DNA of 25,683 nt, from NCBI GenBank assembly GCA_002423545.1, contig DIWP01000021.1, forward strand, positions 1 to 25,683, read 5' to 3'. This document shows, in pieces, positions 1 through 6,988 of this stretch (position 1 is the stretch's first letter; every line of letters starts with the position of its first letter). Under the pieces are notes generated by a model. It was not told the origin of the DNA. It saw nothing but the letters and a program-made list of their open reading frames with translations, and made no database searches. The DNA comes from Thermoleophilia bacterium UBA6103 (lineage in GTDB: Bacteria; Actinomycetota; Thermoleophilia; UBA2241). The position numbers and the translations under genes are program-made.

Positions 1-37
1 GCCTACTATCTGCGGAAGTCCGGGCTGCGAGTGCTCC
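1..37 (+). pseudogene. fragment of FAD-dependent oxidoreductase (DAO-like), cut by IS21 remnant
   Basis: The first 39 bases read in frame 1 as AYYLRKSGLRVLL. This resembles the helix and second strand that follow the N-terminal GxGxxG of D-amino-acid-dehydrogenase/glycine-oxidase type FAD oxidoreductases. At about position 38 the similarity stops and an IstB reading begins in another frame, so the gene appears truncated. The fragment is very short and enters from outside the window. The identification rests on about 13 residues and could be coincidental. Confidence 0.3.
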
Positions 38-220
38 TCGATTGTCGTGAGCTCGAACAAGACCTTCTCGGCCTGGACCGAGATCTTCGGCGACCTGGTG
101 GCGGTGGCCGCACTCGTCGATCGCCTCGTCCATCATGGCGAGGTGCTCGTGCTGCGCGGCAACTCCTGCAGGCTCAAAGGCAAGGGCAAGGAGGTACTAC
201 AGGGACATGCAGCAGATTGA
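38..220 (+). pseudogene. istB: IS21-family IstB helper ATPase, C-terminal fragment
   Basis: Frame 2 reads SIVVSSNKTFSAWTEIFGD and continues through LVDRLVHHGEVLVLRGNSCRLK to a TGA at 218-220. This is the characteristic C-terminal third of IstB, the AAA+ helper of the IS21 transposase (sensor region SNK, then the DRLLHH and RGxSYRLK blocks). Everything N-terminal to the SNK motif, including Walker A and B, is absent because unrelated sequence precedes it. It is therefore an inactive remnant. A second partial IS21 copy in the same orientation lies at about 4154-5085. The two bracket the symporter/amidohydrolase operon. Confidence 0.75.
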
Positions 221-259
221 GACCGTCCAATTTCGGACCGGCGTCGACAGAGTCCCCTT

Positions 260-285
260 GCCCCAGATTCGTCTAATCCTGGGGC
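260..285. other. hairpin downstream of IstB remnant
   Basis: GCCCCAG-ATT (260-269) pairs with AAT-c-CTGGGGC (275-285) around a five-base loop: ten base pairs with one bulged C. It lies 40 bases past the istB stop. No T-tract follows on either strand, so a rho-independent terminator is not supported. It may belong to the old insertion-sequence end. No gene is visible in 221-517. Confidence 0.35.
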
Positions 286-387
286 GAGAGGCCCCGACGT
301 TCACAGGCGTCTCCCGCAGCCATCTCCGGCTACATTCTCATGCCGGTACACCACCTCACCGGAAGTGCTCCCGTATGCTGCAACGAA

Positions 388-429
388 CTTGCCGGCAGGA
401 CGGTCCGCCGAGACCGCCCTGCCGGCAAG
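388..429. terminator. strong hairpin after the M20/symporter operon
   Basis: The arm CTTGCCGGCAGG (388-399) pairs perfectly with CCTGCCGGCAAG (418-429). The inner CGGTC/GACCG extends the stem by five pairs across one mismatch, leaving a six-base loop. It sits about 90 bases beyond the amidohydrolase stop, where transcription from the minus strand would end. There is no T-run on either side, so the terminator role is an inference from position only. Confidence 0.35.
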
Positions 430-517
430 TCGGATATCCGTTCACTCGTTGCCGATCAAGCGGGTTGCGCACTACGAGACAATGGCACTCCCAATGGTCA
501 GCACGGGCAGCCTTTCG

Positions 518-2185
518 TCAGCCGATTGCCTCGCGGTCTCCTGCTTGGTTCGGGGTCGGCAGATGCCAAACGGTCTCGCCACTTCCGTCAGTGACATACG
601 CCGGCCACGGCAGATCAACTGGTGGAACGAAGTCCCTCGAAAGCAACGGCGCCGTCCAGTTGGTGCCGCCCACACCCCCACCTGTTCGCTCCTCGAACTC
701 CGCTTTGGCTCTCTTCAACTCCTCCGGATTCGTCACCAGGTCGAGAGCCGTGCCAGCGATCGTCTTTCCCGCCAAGAACATCCCTGGGTTTACCAGCGAC
801 GGTACACCTCCGCTTGCCACTACCACCCAGTCCGGATAGTTGTAGCCCGGCCGAGGAGGTCGTAGCGTGCTCCACATGCCAGGTCGGGCGGTGTACAGAC
901 GCAGCGTCGGCGCGTGCCACGTGTACTCCGTGTAGTCGTCTGAGGTGAAGTTCTTCTGCCAAGGCGGCAGAAACTGCTGTGTTGCCGCTTCGAACTGCTC
1001 TGGCGGTGTCAACTGCTCACACGCAGCGTTCATTGGGCGCTCTACCGCCTCAAGACCAAGACTCTTCTGCACATCGCGGAGGAAGCCAATAGCCTCTTGG
1101 TTATAGGCCGGTGGCCCGAAGAGCTTCATGTTCGCATAGCCGAGTTCCGCAAGAGCGCGGTTAGGCAGGCCCGGCCGTGTTTTGCTCACCCATGTGACAT
1201 AGGCTTTACAACCCGTAATATCCGCGGCAGCCCTAGCATTCTGAGCTAGGACTTGATACATTCGTTCCTGAATCGCGATAGTTGGTGAGCGCCACGAGTA
1301 CTGAATCTGGCTCAAGTGAGGGGAATGATTATCCGATGTAGCCTCGCCTGCTGTCATAACATACTCATTCATTGTCCAGCTTCCAGTATGTGGAAACATC
1401 GCCTCTTTGGTATACTTCGTAGAGGTATACATCATGCAAAGAGCATCAATCGCACCAGGAGTCCGAGCCCAAGCGTGTAGAACGTCCATGCCGCCGGACG
1501 TAGGCTTAACCTGCGTTCCTTGTAGGTACTTTTCCGGCTCAGTACATTCGAAAGTGAAGACTGCACTCCAGTAGCAGCCACAGTGAGTATCCGACACTAC
1601 CGTGTTCTCGCTCATAGGGTGATACGAGAGCATTGCATCAAGCTCATCATAGTAGCCCTTTGCAGCATGAATCGGCTTAGAACCGCAAACCTTTTCAGCA
1701 GGTTCACCGAAGAAGCGCAGGGTTCCAGAAATACCATGTTTCTCCATGGCAGCCTTCGCCGCAAGGACGCCTGTTAGCGCTCCTACACCAAGCATGGAAT
1801 GGGTACAGTTATGCCCGGGTGCACCAGGGTGAAGCCCGATGCGCGGTGCTCGATATGGTACTGCTTGCTGCGAGAGACCAGGCACAGCGTCATACTCAGC
1901 ATATGAGGCGACTACTGGCTGGCCGTCACCCCATGTCGCACAGAATGCGGTCGGCATGTCGCCGGAGCCTACCTCAACGCTAAACCCCTGGTCCCGCAGT
2001 AGGTCGCAATAGGCTGCGGCCGACCGGTATTCCCGCCACGCTGGCTCAGCATACTCATAGATTTTCAGATGGAAGTCCGAGAGCCATTGCTCATTAGCAT
2101 CTATCCATGCTATGGCGGAGCGTTTCGCGTCCGTCATTTCGACATCGCTGGCTGGCACTGCGCTGTTGCTTTCTGCTGCACTCAT
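518..2185 (-). CDS. M20-family amidohydrolase (AbgB-like aminoacyl/aminobenzoyl-glutamate hydrolase)
   Basis: This is a probable cytosolic metal-dependent amidase of 555 residues, of the p-aminobenzoyl-glutamate hydrolase subunit B type in the M20 peptidase clan. The ATG at 2185 is chosen because AGGAGG precedes it by a few bases; the open frame continues 44 codons further upstream without family similarity. Visible landmarks are SYAEYDAVPG (D99), GHNCTHS (residues 124-130, where M20 members commonly have GHxCGHN) and GEPAEK (E164, in place of the more usual AEE). The peptidase core is split by a lid domain at about residues 200-330. The start lies 22 bases after the symporter stop, so the two form an operon. 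The product probably hydrolyses whatever amide or peptide-like solute the symporter imports; the substrate cannot be read from sequence. Base composition is lower in GC than flanking genes. Confidence 0.85.
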   Translation of the reverse strand: MSAAESNSAVPASDVEMTDAKRSAIAWIDANEQWLSDFHLKIYEYAEPAWREYRSAAAYCDLLRDQGFSVEVGSGDMPTAFCATWGDGQPVVASYAEYDAVPGLSQQAVPYRAPRIGLHPGAPGHNCTHSMLGVGALTGVLAAKAAMEKHGISGTLRFFGEPAEKVCGSKPIHAAKGYYDELDAMLSYHPMSENTVVSDTHCGCYWSAVFTFECTEPEKYLQGTQVKPTSGGMDVLHAWARTPGAIDALCMMYTSTKYTKEAMFPHTGSWTMNEYVMTAGEATSDNHSPHLSQIQYSWRSPTIAIQERMYQVLAQNARAAADITGCKAYVTWVSKTRPGLPNRALAELGYANMKLFGPPAYNQEAIGFLRDVQKSLGLEAVERPMNAACEQLTPPEQFEAATQQFLPPWQKNFTSDDYTEYTWHAPTLRLYTARPGMWSTLRPPRPGYNYPDWVVVASGGVPSLVNPGMFLAGKTIAGTALDLVTNPEELKRAKAEFEERTGGGVGGTNWTAPLLSRDFVPPVDLPWPAYVTDGSGETVWHLPTPNQAGDREAIG

Positions 2186-2207
2186 CGTCTTCCTCCTACT
2201 TCGCTGC

Positions 2208-3728
2208 TCAACGATCGCCAACGGCATCAGCCGCCTGCGTACCGGGACCCGGATTCGAGCCGCTTGCATCGGGAGTAGCCGGTTCCGGTGTGCGACCCCG
2301 TTGGTCCGGCTCAACAAACGCTCGTGCCCAACGAGCTCGAGCGTTTGGGTCGAGAGGCTTCTGGACTAACGCAACTGCAACCCAGGTCAGAACACTGGCG
2401 GGTAGTGCATAGTAGATGGCGTCCAGCGCACCCGCGCCGTGCATGGCCATTACGATCACGGCGACAACGGCACCCACCACGATGCTTGACATGGCAGCTA
2501 CGCTGCTTCCGCGTGTCTCCCAGACCATCCCCAGAATGATCGGTGCGAAGAACGTCACCGACCCAATAATTGCCGCCGTACTGTAAATCGTCACGATGCT
2601 CCCGACTCCCAGGCCGACCGCCACAGCTACGACTGCGCTGATGACCATGGCTGTCCGGGTGACGGCAGTGGCTGTACTAGGACGTCCTGACTCACCAAGT
2701 GCCTTGACGAAGAGTCCCAAGAAGTCGTGGCAGAGCGTTCCCCCGATAGCTATCAGCAGACCCGCCGCAGTCGACATGACTGCCGCGAGCGCAGCGGCAA
2801 ACACAATTCCCGAAACGCCCTGGGGCAACAGCGCGACGCCTTGAGCGAACGCATCATCTGGATTTGCCAGATTCGGCAGCAGAACAAAGACTGCTGCACC
2901 TACGAGACATACCGTCACAGCCCATACTCCGGCAAATACCGCGGAGCTTCCCAGCCCTATGTTGACTGTCCGGGCGTCTCGTCCAGTGAACAATCGCTGA
3001 TAGAAGTCTCCTGCCGTCCATGAGCCGGCAACGATGACTACGATCCAAGGAATGATGTTCGCACTCCAGCCCCACGCACCGACATCGCGATACCCTGCCG
3101 GTAGTGAAGACCAGAGGTCAGACCAGCCGCCTGTCTTCCAGATAAGCACGGGCAGGAGAATGAACATCACGCCTAAAATCATCCAGAAAACTTGGACAAT
3201 ATCTGTCAGGGTTATTGACCACATACCCCCAATTGTACAGTATATAATTATTACGGCAGTTGCTATGATAATGCCCCAGGAGCTGGGTATATCAAATAGT
3301 GCCGACATGATTGTGCCAGCCGCTAGCACTTGGACTGCTAATGTTAGAAGAAGCACAGCAATCATGATCAGTGCTATTGTTGCGCGCGTAATTGTGCCGT
3401 ATCTATGTTGCGCTATTTCCGTCATTGTATAAACACGAAGCCTACTGATACGGCGTCCAATGAGCATTAAAGACCCGATTGCGATACCGCTCCCCAGAAC
3501 CCACCATATGCCGCCTATACCCATAAAGTAACCAAACGACGTTCCCCCCATGGTGTAGCTTCCACCAATGGTTGTAGCCATGAGAGCGCCAGTGAAAAGG
3601 AACGGACCAAGGTGACGACCAGCTACTATAAAATCTTTATGTGTACGAGCTCTACGGAGGCTGTACACGCCAACACCAATTAGGATTAGCATGTAGAGGA
3701 CTATTATTAGAAGGTCAAGGGTCCGCAT
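2208..3728 (-). CDS. sodium:solute symporter family (SSS) transporter
   Basis: This is a 506-residue inner-membrane protein with about thirteen hydrophobic segments, starting at the first (LDLLIIVLYMLILIGVGVYSL). SSS features include SLRRARTHKDFIVAGRHLGP after TM1, ATTIGGSYTMGGTSFGY in TM2, GGMWSITLTDIVQ in TM5-6 and SAAAGLLIAIGG-like residues (MSTAAGLL) in TM8, the region that carries the Na+ site in this family. Such proteins couple sodium entry to uptake of amino acids, sugars, vitamins or organic acids. The ATG at 3728 has GGGGGAAA just upstream. It is the first gene of an operon with the M20 hydrolase. The stretch at about 3180-3420 is strikingly AT-rich with many ATA and AAT codons, unlike the GC-rich codon use elsewhere, which points to horizontal acquisition. 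The C-terminal 40 residues are Pro/Gly-rich and hydrophilic. Confidence 0.88.
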   Translation of the reverse strand: MRTLDLLIIVLYMLILIGVGVYSLRRARTHKDFIVAGRHLGPFLFTGALMATTIGGSYTMGGTSFGYFMGIGGIWWVLGSGIAIGSLMLIGRRISRLRVYTMTEIAQHRYGTITRATIALIMIAVLLLTLAVQVLAAGTIMSALFDIPSSWGIIIATAVIIIYCTIGGMWSITLTDIVQVFWMILGVMFILLPVLIWKTGGWSDLWSSLPAGYRDVGAWGWSANIIPWIVVIVAGSWTAGDFYQRLFTGRDARTVNIGLGSSAVFAGVWAVTVCLVGAAVFVLLPNLANPDDAFAQGVALLPQGVSGIVFAAALAAVMSTAAGLLIAIGGTLCHDFLGLFVKALGESGRPSTATAVTRTAMVISAVVAVAVGLGVGSIVTIYSTAAIIGSVTFFAPIILGMVWETRGSSVAAMSSIVVGAVVAVIVMAMHGAGALDAIYYALPASVLTWVAVALVQKPLDPNARARWARAFVEPDQRGRTPEPATPDASGSNPGPGTQAADAVGDR

Positions 3729-3965
3729 GTTTCCCCCTAGATGAGCCGTTTCGTGGAGTGCTCGTATGTTGCGTTACGGGATGTACTCCGCCCGGATGGC
3801 CGCTGTGGAAACGATCACCTCCTCGGCACAGCGATGGTCTTCGCATCAACGGCTGTGCGGCCGGTCCCTCGCTCCTCCGCCAGAAGGAAGAGTGGGGTTC
3901 GCGGGATGCACACCATGTCCTCCGGTTCTCGCCCCGAGTGGGCTTCAGGTGAAACGGGTAACGGT
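3729..3965 (-). other. long untranslated leader of symporter operon
   Basis: About 230 bases separate the proposed minus-strand promoter from the symporter start. No convincing gene is seen. On the minus strand one frame (about 3815-3915) is open and ends in VDAKTIAVPRR, but it has no recognisable family. A GAGGAGG sequence near 3815-3825 precedes a short GTG-initiated frame of 14 codons. This may be a leader with regulatory function or decayed coding sequence. Confidence 0.25.
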
Positions 3966-4004
3966 ATTTTGCACGAAGGGACCACGTTGTGCAAGTAATT
4001 GCAC
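3966..4004 (-). promoter_or_regulatory. candidate promoter with GTGCAA-N4-TTGCAC operator, divergent
   Basis: Position 3989-4004 is a perfect inverted repeat GTGCAA-gtaa-TTGCAC, and a third TTGCAC lies at 3969-3974. On the minus strand, TTGCAC (3994-3989) is separated by 17 bases from CAAAAT (3971-3966), an acceptable -35/-10 pair reading towards the symporter operon. The repeat also lies about 57 bases before the truncated MFS-like start at 4061 on the plus strand, so it could be a shared divergent operator. The binding protein is not identifiable in this window. Confidence 0.45.
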
Positions 4005-4060
4005 TCAGACGTCACCGTGACCTTTCGGCTGTCCGGGACTAGATCCCCTCCGGAGTGTGA

Positions 4061-4153
4061 GTGCAACGTACCGGTGCCAGTGCCGTGGCTGCAGGTCTGG
4101 GTGCCATCTTCGGCAACCGCATGATGCTGGTGCTCGCCTTAGGATTCTTCAGC
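4061..4153 (+). pseudogene. N-terminal fragment of MFS transporter (AmpG-like), truncated by IS21 remnant
   Basis: A GTG at 4061, five bases after GGAG, opens a frame reading MQRTGASAVAAGLGAIFGNR then MMLVLALGFFS. The last part resembles the first transmembrane segment of AmpG-type MFS permeases (MLVLLLGFSSGLPL). At about 4150 this reading ends and IstA similarity starts in a different frame, so only about 30 residues survive. It is divergent from the symporter operon across a region carrying an inverted-repeat operator. The assignment is tentative because of the length. Confidence 0.35.
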
Positions 4154-4554
4154 GACTCGCCGAGGGTCCGCGCTACAACCCCGGCCTGCTCGACTTCGCC
4201 GGCCGCTACGGCTTCTCTCCGCGGCTCTGCCGACCCTACCGGGCGCAGACCAAGGGCAAGGTCGAGCGCTCGATCGGCTACCTCAAGGACCGCTTCTTCG
4301 TCGGCCGCAGCTTCACCGACCTCGACGACCTCAACTGCCAGCTGCTGGGCTGGTTGGACGCAGTCGCCAACCGGCGCATCCACGTCACCACCGTCGAGGC
4401 GCCCTGCGAGCGGCTGAGCCGTGAGGGACTTTCGCCGCTGCCGAGCATCCCCTGGGCAAGCGAAACGGCTCCTACGGTGCGGGCGGCCCGCCACCTGCCG
4501 GTCGCCCCGACGGTCGCCACACGCCCGCTGGCCGTCTACGAGGCCCTGAGATGA
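4154..4554 (+). pseudogene. istA: IS21-family transposase IstA, C-terminal fragment
   Basis: The frame ending at TGA 4552-4554 reads RYNPGLLDFAGRYGFSPRLC, then PYRAQTKGKVERSIGYLKDRFFVGR and LGWLDAVANRRIHVTTVEAP. This is the end of the DDE catalytic domain, with the glutamate of the triad in KGKVER, followed by the C-terminal part of IstA. The N-terminal helix-turn-helix and the two catalytic aspartates are missing. The start point is approximate because similarity fades near 4150-4165, where an unrelated frame is interrupted. The stop overlaps the following istB start (ATGA), as in intact IS21 elements. It is inactive. Confidence 0.8.
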
Positions 4555-5085
4555 ACCTGACCGCTGAACGGATCGCCCTGCTGGCCGAGCGGCTGCTGAG
4601 CTGCGCCGGTGAGGCCGCTGACCGCGGGGCCGAGGCGACCCTCATACGGCTGGCCGGCCTGCCCTTCCGGAAGAGCCTGGCCGAGTTCGAGCTCGCCTTC
4701 CAGCCCTCGGTCTCTGAGAAGCAGCTGCGCGAGTTGCTCTCCGAACGGATCTGCGAGCACGCCGAGCGGCTGCGCCTCTACCCACCTGGCCGAGAACGCC
4801 GAGCAGCTGATCGCCCGCGCCGAGGAGGCGCAGATGGGCTACCGTGAGCTGCTCGACCTGGCCCTCGAAGAGGAGCTCGGCGTCAGAGAAGGGCGGCGCT
4901 TCCGTAACGCTCTCAAGCTCAGCGGCCTGCCCCACCACAAGGGTCTTGACGAGTTCGACTTCGGCTTCCAGCCGACGGTCTCGGAGAAACAGCTGCGCGA
5001 GCTCGCCGCCGGCGCCTACCTGGGACGCCATGAGAACGTCCTCCTGCTGGGGCCGCCCGGGGTCGGCAAGAGCCACTGTGAGACT
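4551..5085 (+). pseudogene. istB: IS21-family IstB, rearranged N-terminal fragment with internal duplication and frameshift
   Basis: From ATG 4551 the protein begins MNLTAERIALLAERL, a normal IstB start, then jumps to LAGLPFRKSLAEFELAFQPS and VSEKQLREL. A second IstB head follows (EHAERLRLY, then HLAENAEQLIARAEEAQMGYRELLDLALEEE). It needs a one-base frameshift at about 4780 and continues through SGLPHHKGLDEFDFGFQPTV and SEKQLREL to the Walker A motif GPPGVGKSH at about 5056-5082. Similarity ends there. The element is therefore two IstB heads joined in tandem, lacking Walker B and the C-terminus. The missing C-terminal type of sequence is seen at 38-220, but the IstB middle part is in neither fragment. 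Confidence 0.75.
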
Positions 5086-5132
5086 CTCTTCTGCGATTCC
5101 TGAGAGAGGAGTCGTGACCGGAGCGGCCGTGG

Positions 5133-5253
5133 CGATGGCGGCATGGCTCGAAAGACTCACTGGCACCTCGTGGCCTCAGAAGAGCACGCCGAGTCGAGGT
5201 GTTGCTAGGGTGGCCACGTCGATGACGGCATGACCCGAATGAGTCAGTGGCAC
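5133..5253. repeat. pair of 34-bp imperfect direct repeats next to IS21 remnant
   Basis: Bases 5133-5166 and 5220-5253 align without gaps and match at 28 of 34 positions (CGATGxCGGCATG, then CGAA, then TGGCAC). The copies are 87 bases apart. Each contains a GACTCA/GAGTCA-like core. IS21-family ends are known to carry repeated transposase-binding motifs of this sort, so this may be the terminus of the degraded element. That origin is inferred. Confidence 0.4.
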
Positions 5254-5498
5254 GCCGTTGCGTTGCCTTCGCGAAGGATATGTCTGCCGCCATCGCACGG
5301 CCGACCCCGACGCACGCCGCACGTGGCCTGATAGAAGCCTGTCCGCTCCTTGAGGCGTCGGCGCAGAGAGTCGATGCGCTCGGCCCGATCCAGCGCCCAG
5401 GCAAGCTCCTCGTGCCGGCGCTCGACCTCCTCTGAGTCCTCGACGTCCTCCAGCCGCCGCTTTGCTTCCTTGACATAGGCCCTGATATCGCAGGCCAT
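5244..5498 (-). CDS. hypothetical coiled-coil protein, possibly broken
   Basis: The frame from ATG 5498 reads MACDIRAYVKEAKRRLEDVE and continues with DSEEVERRHEELAWALDRAER and SLRRRLKERTGF. About 55 residues are highly charged with heptad-like spacing, consistent with a helical coiled coil. The last 30 residues lose this character and look like non-native frame. A GGAGG lies about 12 bases before the start. No family was recognised. It could be an antitoxin-like or regulatory small protein divergent from the Fic gene, or a fragment of a larger gene; the upstream frame DAILIELMEAPLADG suggests a frameshift. Confidence 0.35.
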   Translation of the reverse strand: MACDIRAYVKEAKRRLEDVEDSEEVERRHEELAWALDRAERIDSLRRRLKERTGFYQATCGVRRGRPCDGGRHILREGNATACH

Positions 5499-5551
5499 CC
5501 GCCAACGGGGCCTCCATAAGCTCGATCAGTATGGCATCATAATCAACGTCT

Positions 5552-5594
5552 GGATATAACCTTGATTAAGGAGCACTTGTGGCCAAGGTTATCC
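5552..5594 (+). promoter_or_regulatory. palindrome over the Fic ribosome site and start
   Basis: GGATATAACCTTG (5552-5564) is mirrored by CAAGGTTATCC (5584-5594), an inverted repeat apart from a two-base slip. It encloses an inner CCTT-gatt-AAGG, the AAGGAG ribosome site and the GTG start at 5579. Binding here or folding of the mRNA could block translation initiation. Autoregulation by the Fic protein, which ends in a winged-helix-like segment, is plausible but unproven. Confidence 0.35.
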
Positions 5595-6850
5595 GACGCC
5601 ATTGGGTGACCGATCAGGGCGCGGGTCTGCCCCGCAGAGACCGTCTCTCCTGCGACTACGACGCCTATCTCCCCGACCCGTTGGTCAATCGGACCGTCTT
5701 GCTGGAGGGACCGGTCGCGGCCGATGTGAGCGAGGCCGAAGCCGAACTGACGCGGTTCGACCTCGCGGTCGGCGCGCTGTCCGGCAGCGAGGCGCTGGCC
5801 CGCCTCTTGCTGCGGACCGAATCGGTCGCCTCTTCGCGGATCGAGGGGCTGGAGATCGGCGCCCGCCGCCTGCTTCACGCCGATGCCGAGCGGGCCATGG
5901 GTCATGGCACGCGCGATGTGACAGCGCAGGAAGCGCTCGGCAACATCGAGGCCATGCTGTATGCCGTCGAGGCAGTCGGCCCGGGCGCTGCGATCTCGGC
6001 CGATCTGCTGCTCGAGATCCACCGCCGCCTGCTGGCAGGGACGCGACTCGAGAACCACGGTGGCCGATTCCGCAGCGAACAGAACTGGATCGGCGGCTCT
6101 TCGTTCAATCCCTGCTCGGCCCAGTACATACCGCCGCCACCGGAGCGCGTGGAGGACCTCATCGCCGACCTGTGCTCCTTCTCCAGCGACGACTCGCTGC
6201 CGGCTGTCGCGCAGGCCGCGCTCGCCCACGCCCAGTTCGAGACCATCCATCCCTTCGCCGATGGCAACGGACGCGTCGGGCGAGCGCTCATCCATCTGGT
6301 TCTGCGTCGACGCGGCCTTGTCTTGCGAGCATTGCCCCCGGTGTCTTTGATCCTCGCAACATGGGCGGATGAGTACGTGGCCGGGCTCACCGCAACTCGC
6401 TACCTGGGTCCACCGACCTCGGTCGAAGCCCTGCAAGGTCTGAACCGCTGGATCGGGCTGTTCGCCGCCGCAGCCAAGCGAGCGGTGGCCGATGCGGACG
6501 CCTTCGAAGAAGAGATGGATCGCCTCGACAAGGCCTGGCGGCAACGCCTCGGACGAGTCAGGGCGAACTCGGCCACCGACCTCCTGCTTCGCGCGCTGCC
6601 CGGCGCGCCGCTTCTCACCGTCCGGAGTGCCGCTGCGCTTGTCGGACGCAGCGCCCAGGCCACCAATGAGGCCGTCGCTCGGCTCACTGAGGCAGAGATC
6701 CTGTCGCAGACGACACTCGGCAGACGCAACAGGGCGTTCGAGGCGCCCGACGTGATCTCCGCCTTCACGGACCTGGAGCGAAGACTCGCCAGCCCGACCG
6801 GGGACACGCGCACAGCTCTGCCGACGCGCAGAGTGCCTCGTCGGGGATGA
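5579..6850 (+). CDS. Fic-family AMP-transferase with N-terminal inhibitory motif and C-terminal HTH
   Basis: This 423-residue cytosolic protein of the Fic/DOC superfamily would transfer AMP, or a related group, to a hydroxyl side chain of a target protein. The active-site loop HPFADGNGRVGR is at residues 224-235 and matches HPFx(D/E)GNGRxxR completely, including the catalytic H224. The segment SSRIEG at 85-90 matches the inhibitory motif (S/T)xxxE(G/N), so its helix should hold the enzyme off (class II architecture). The flap is near 180-186 (SAQYIPPPP). About residues 330-400 resemble a winged helix (VRSAAALVGRSAQATNEAVA), as in the Fic proteins that bind their own promoter. The GTG start at 5579 is supported by AAGGAG seven bases upstream. 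No Fic antitoxin gene is needed given the internal inhibitor. Its targets are unknown. Confidence 0.9.
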   Translation: MAKVIRRHWVTDQGAGLPRRDRLSCDYDAYLPDPLVNRTVLLEGPVAADVSEAEAELTRFDLAVGALSGSEALARLLLRTESVASSRIEGLEIGARRLLHADAERAMGHGTRDVTAQEALGNIEAMLYAVEAVGPGAAISADLLLEIHRRLLAGTRLENHGGRFRSEQNWIGGSSFNPCSAQYIPPPPERVEDLIADLCSFSSDDSLPAVAQAALAHAQFETIHPFADGNGRVGRALIHLVLRRRGLVLRALPPVSLILATWADEYVAGLTATRYLGPPTSVEALQGLNRWIGLFAAAAKRAVADADAFEEEMDRLDKAWRQRLGRVRANSATDLLLRALPGAPLLTVRSAAALVGRSAQATNEAVARLTEAEILSQTTLGRRNRAFEAPDVISAFTDLERRLASPTGDTRTALPTRRVPRRG

Positions 6851-6988
6851 CGCGTGAGACTCCCACGTGAGACTTCCGCCGATGCCGACGCTCTGCCGAC
6901 AAGACGGACAGCGACGCACGCGCACAGCTGAGCACCATCCATCACGGAGACTCGGCGGAAGCGCACGTCACGATCACGGAAGCCGGGC

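Noticed and set aside
38..5085. Intact composite transposon
   Set aside because: Neither IS21 remnant encodes a complete IstA or IstB, and no full terminal inverted repeats or target duplication could be recognised, so present mobility is not supported.
5543..6925. 460-codon open frame antisense to the Fic gene
   Set aside because: No family similarity; the Fic protein on the plus strand is complete with its catalytic motif and ribosome site.
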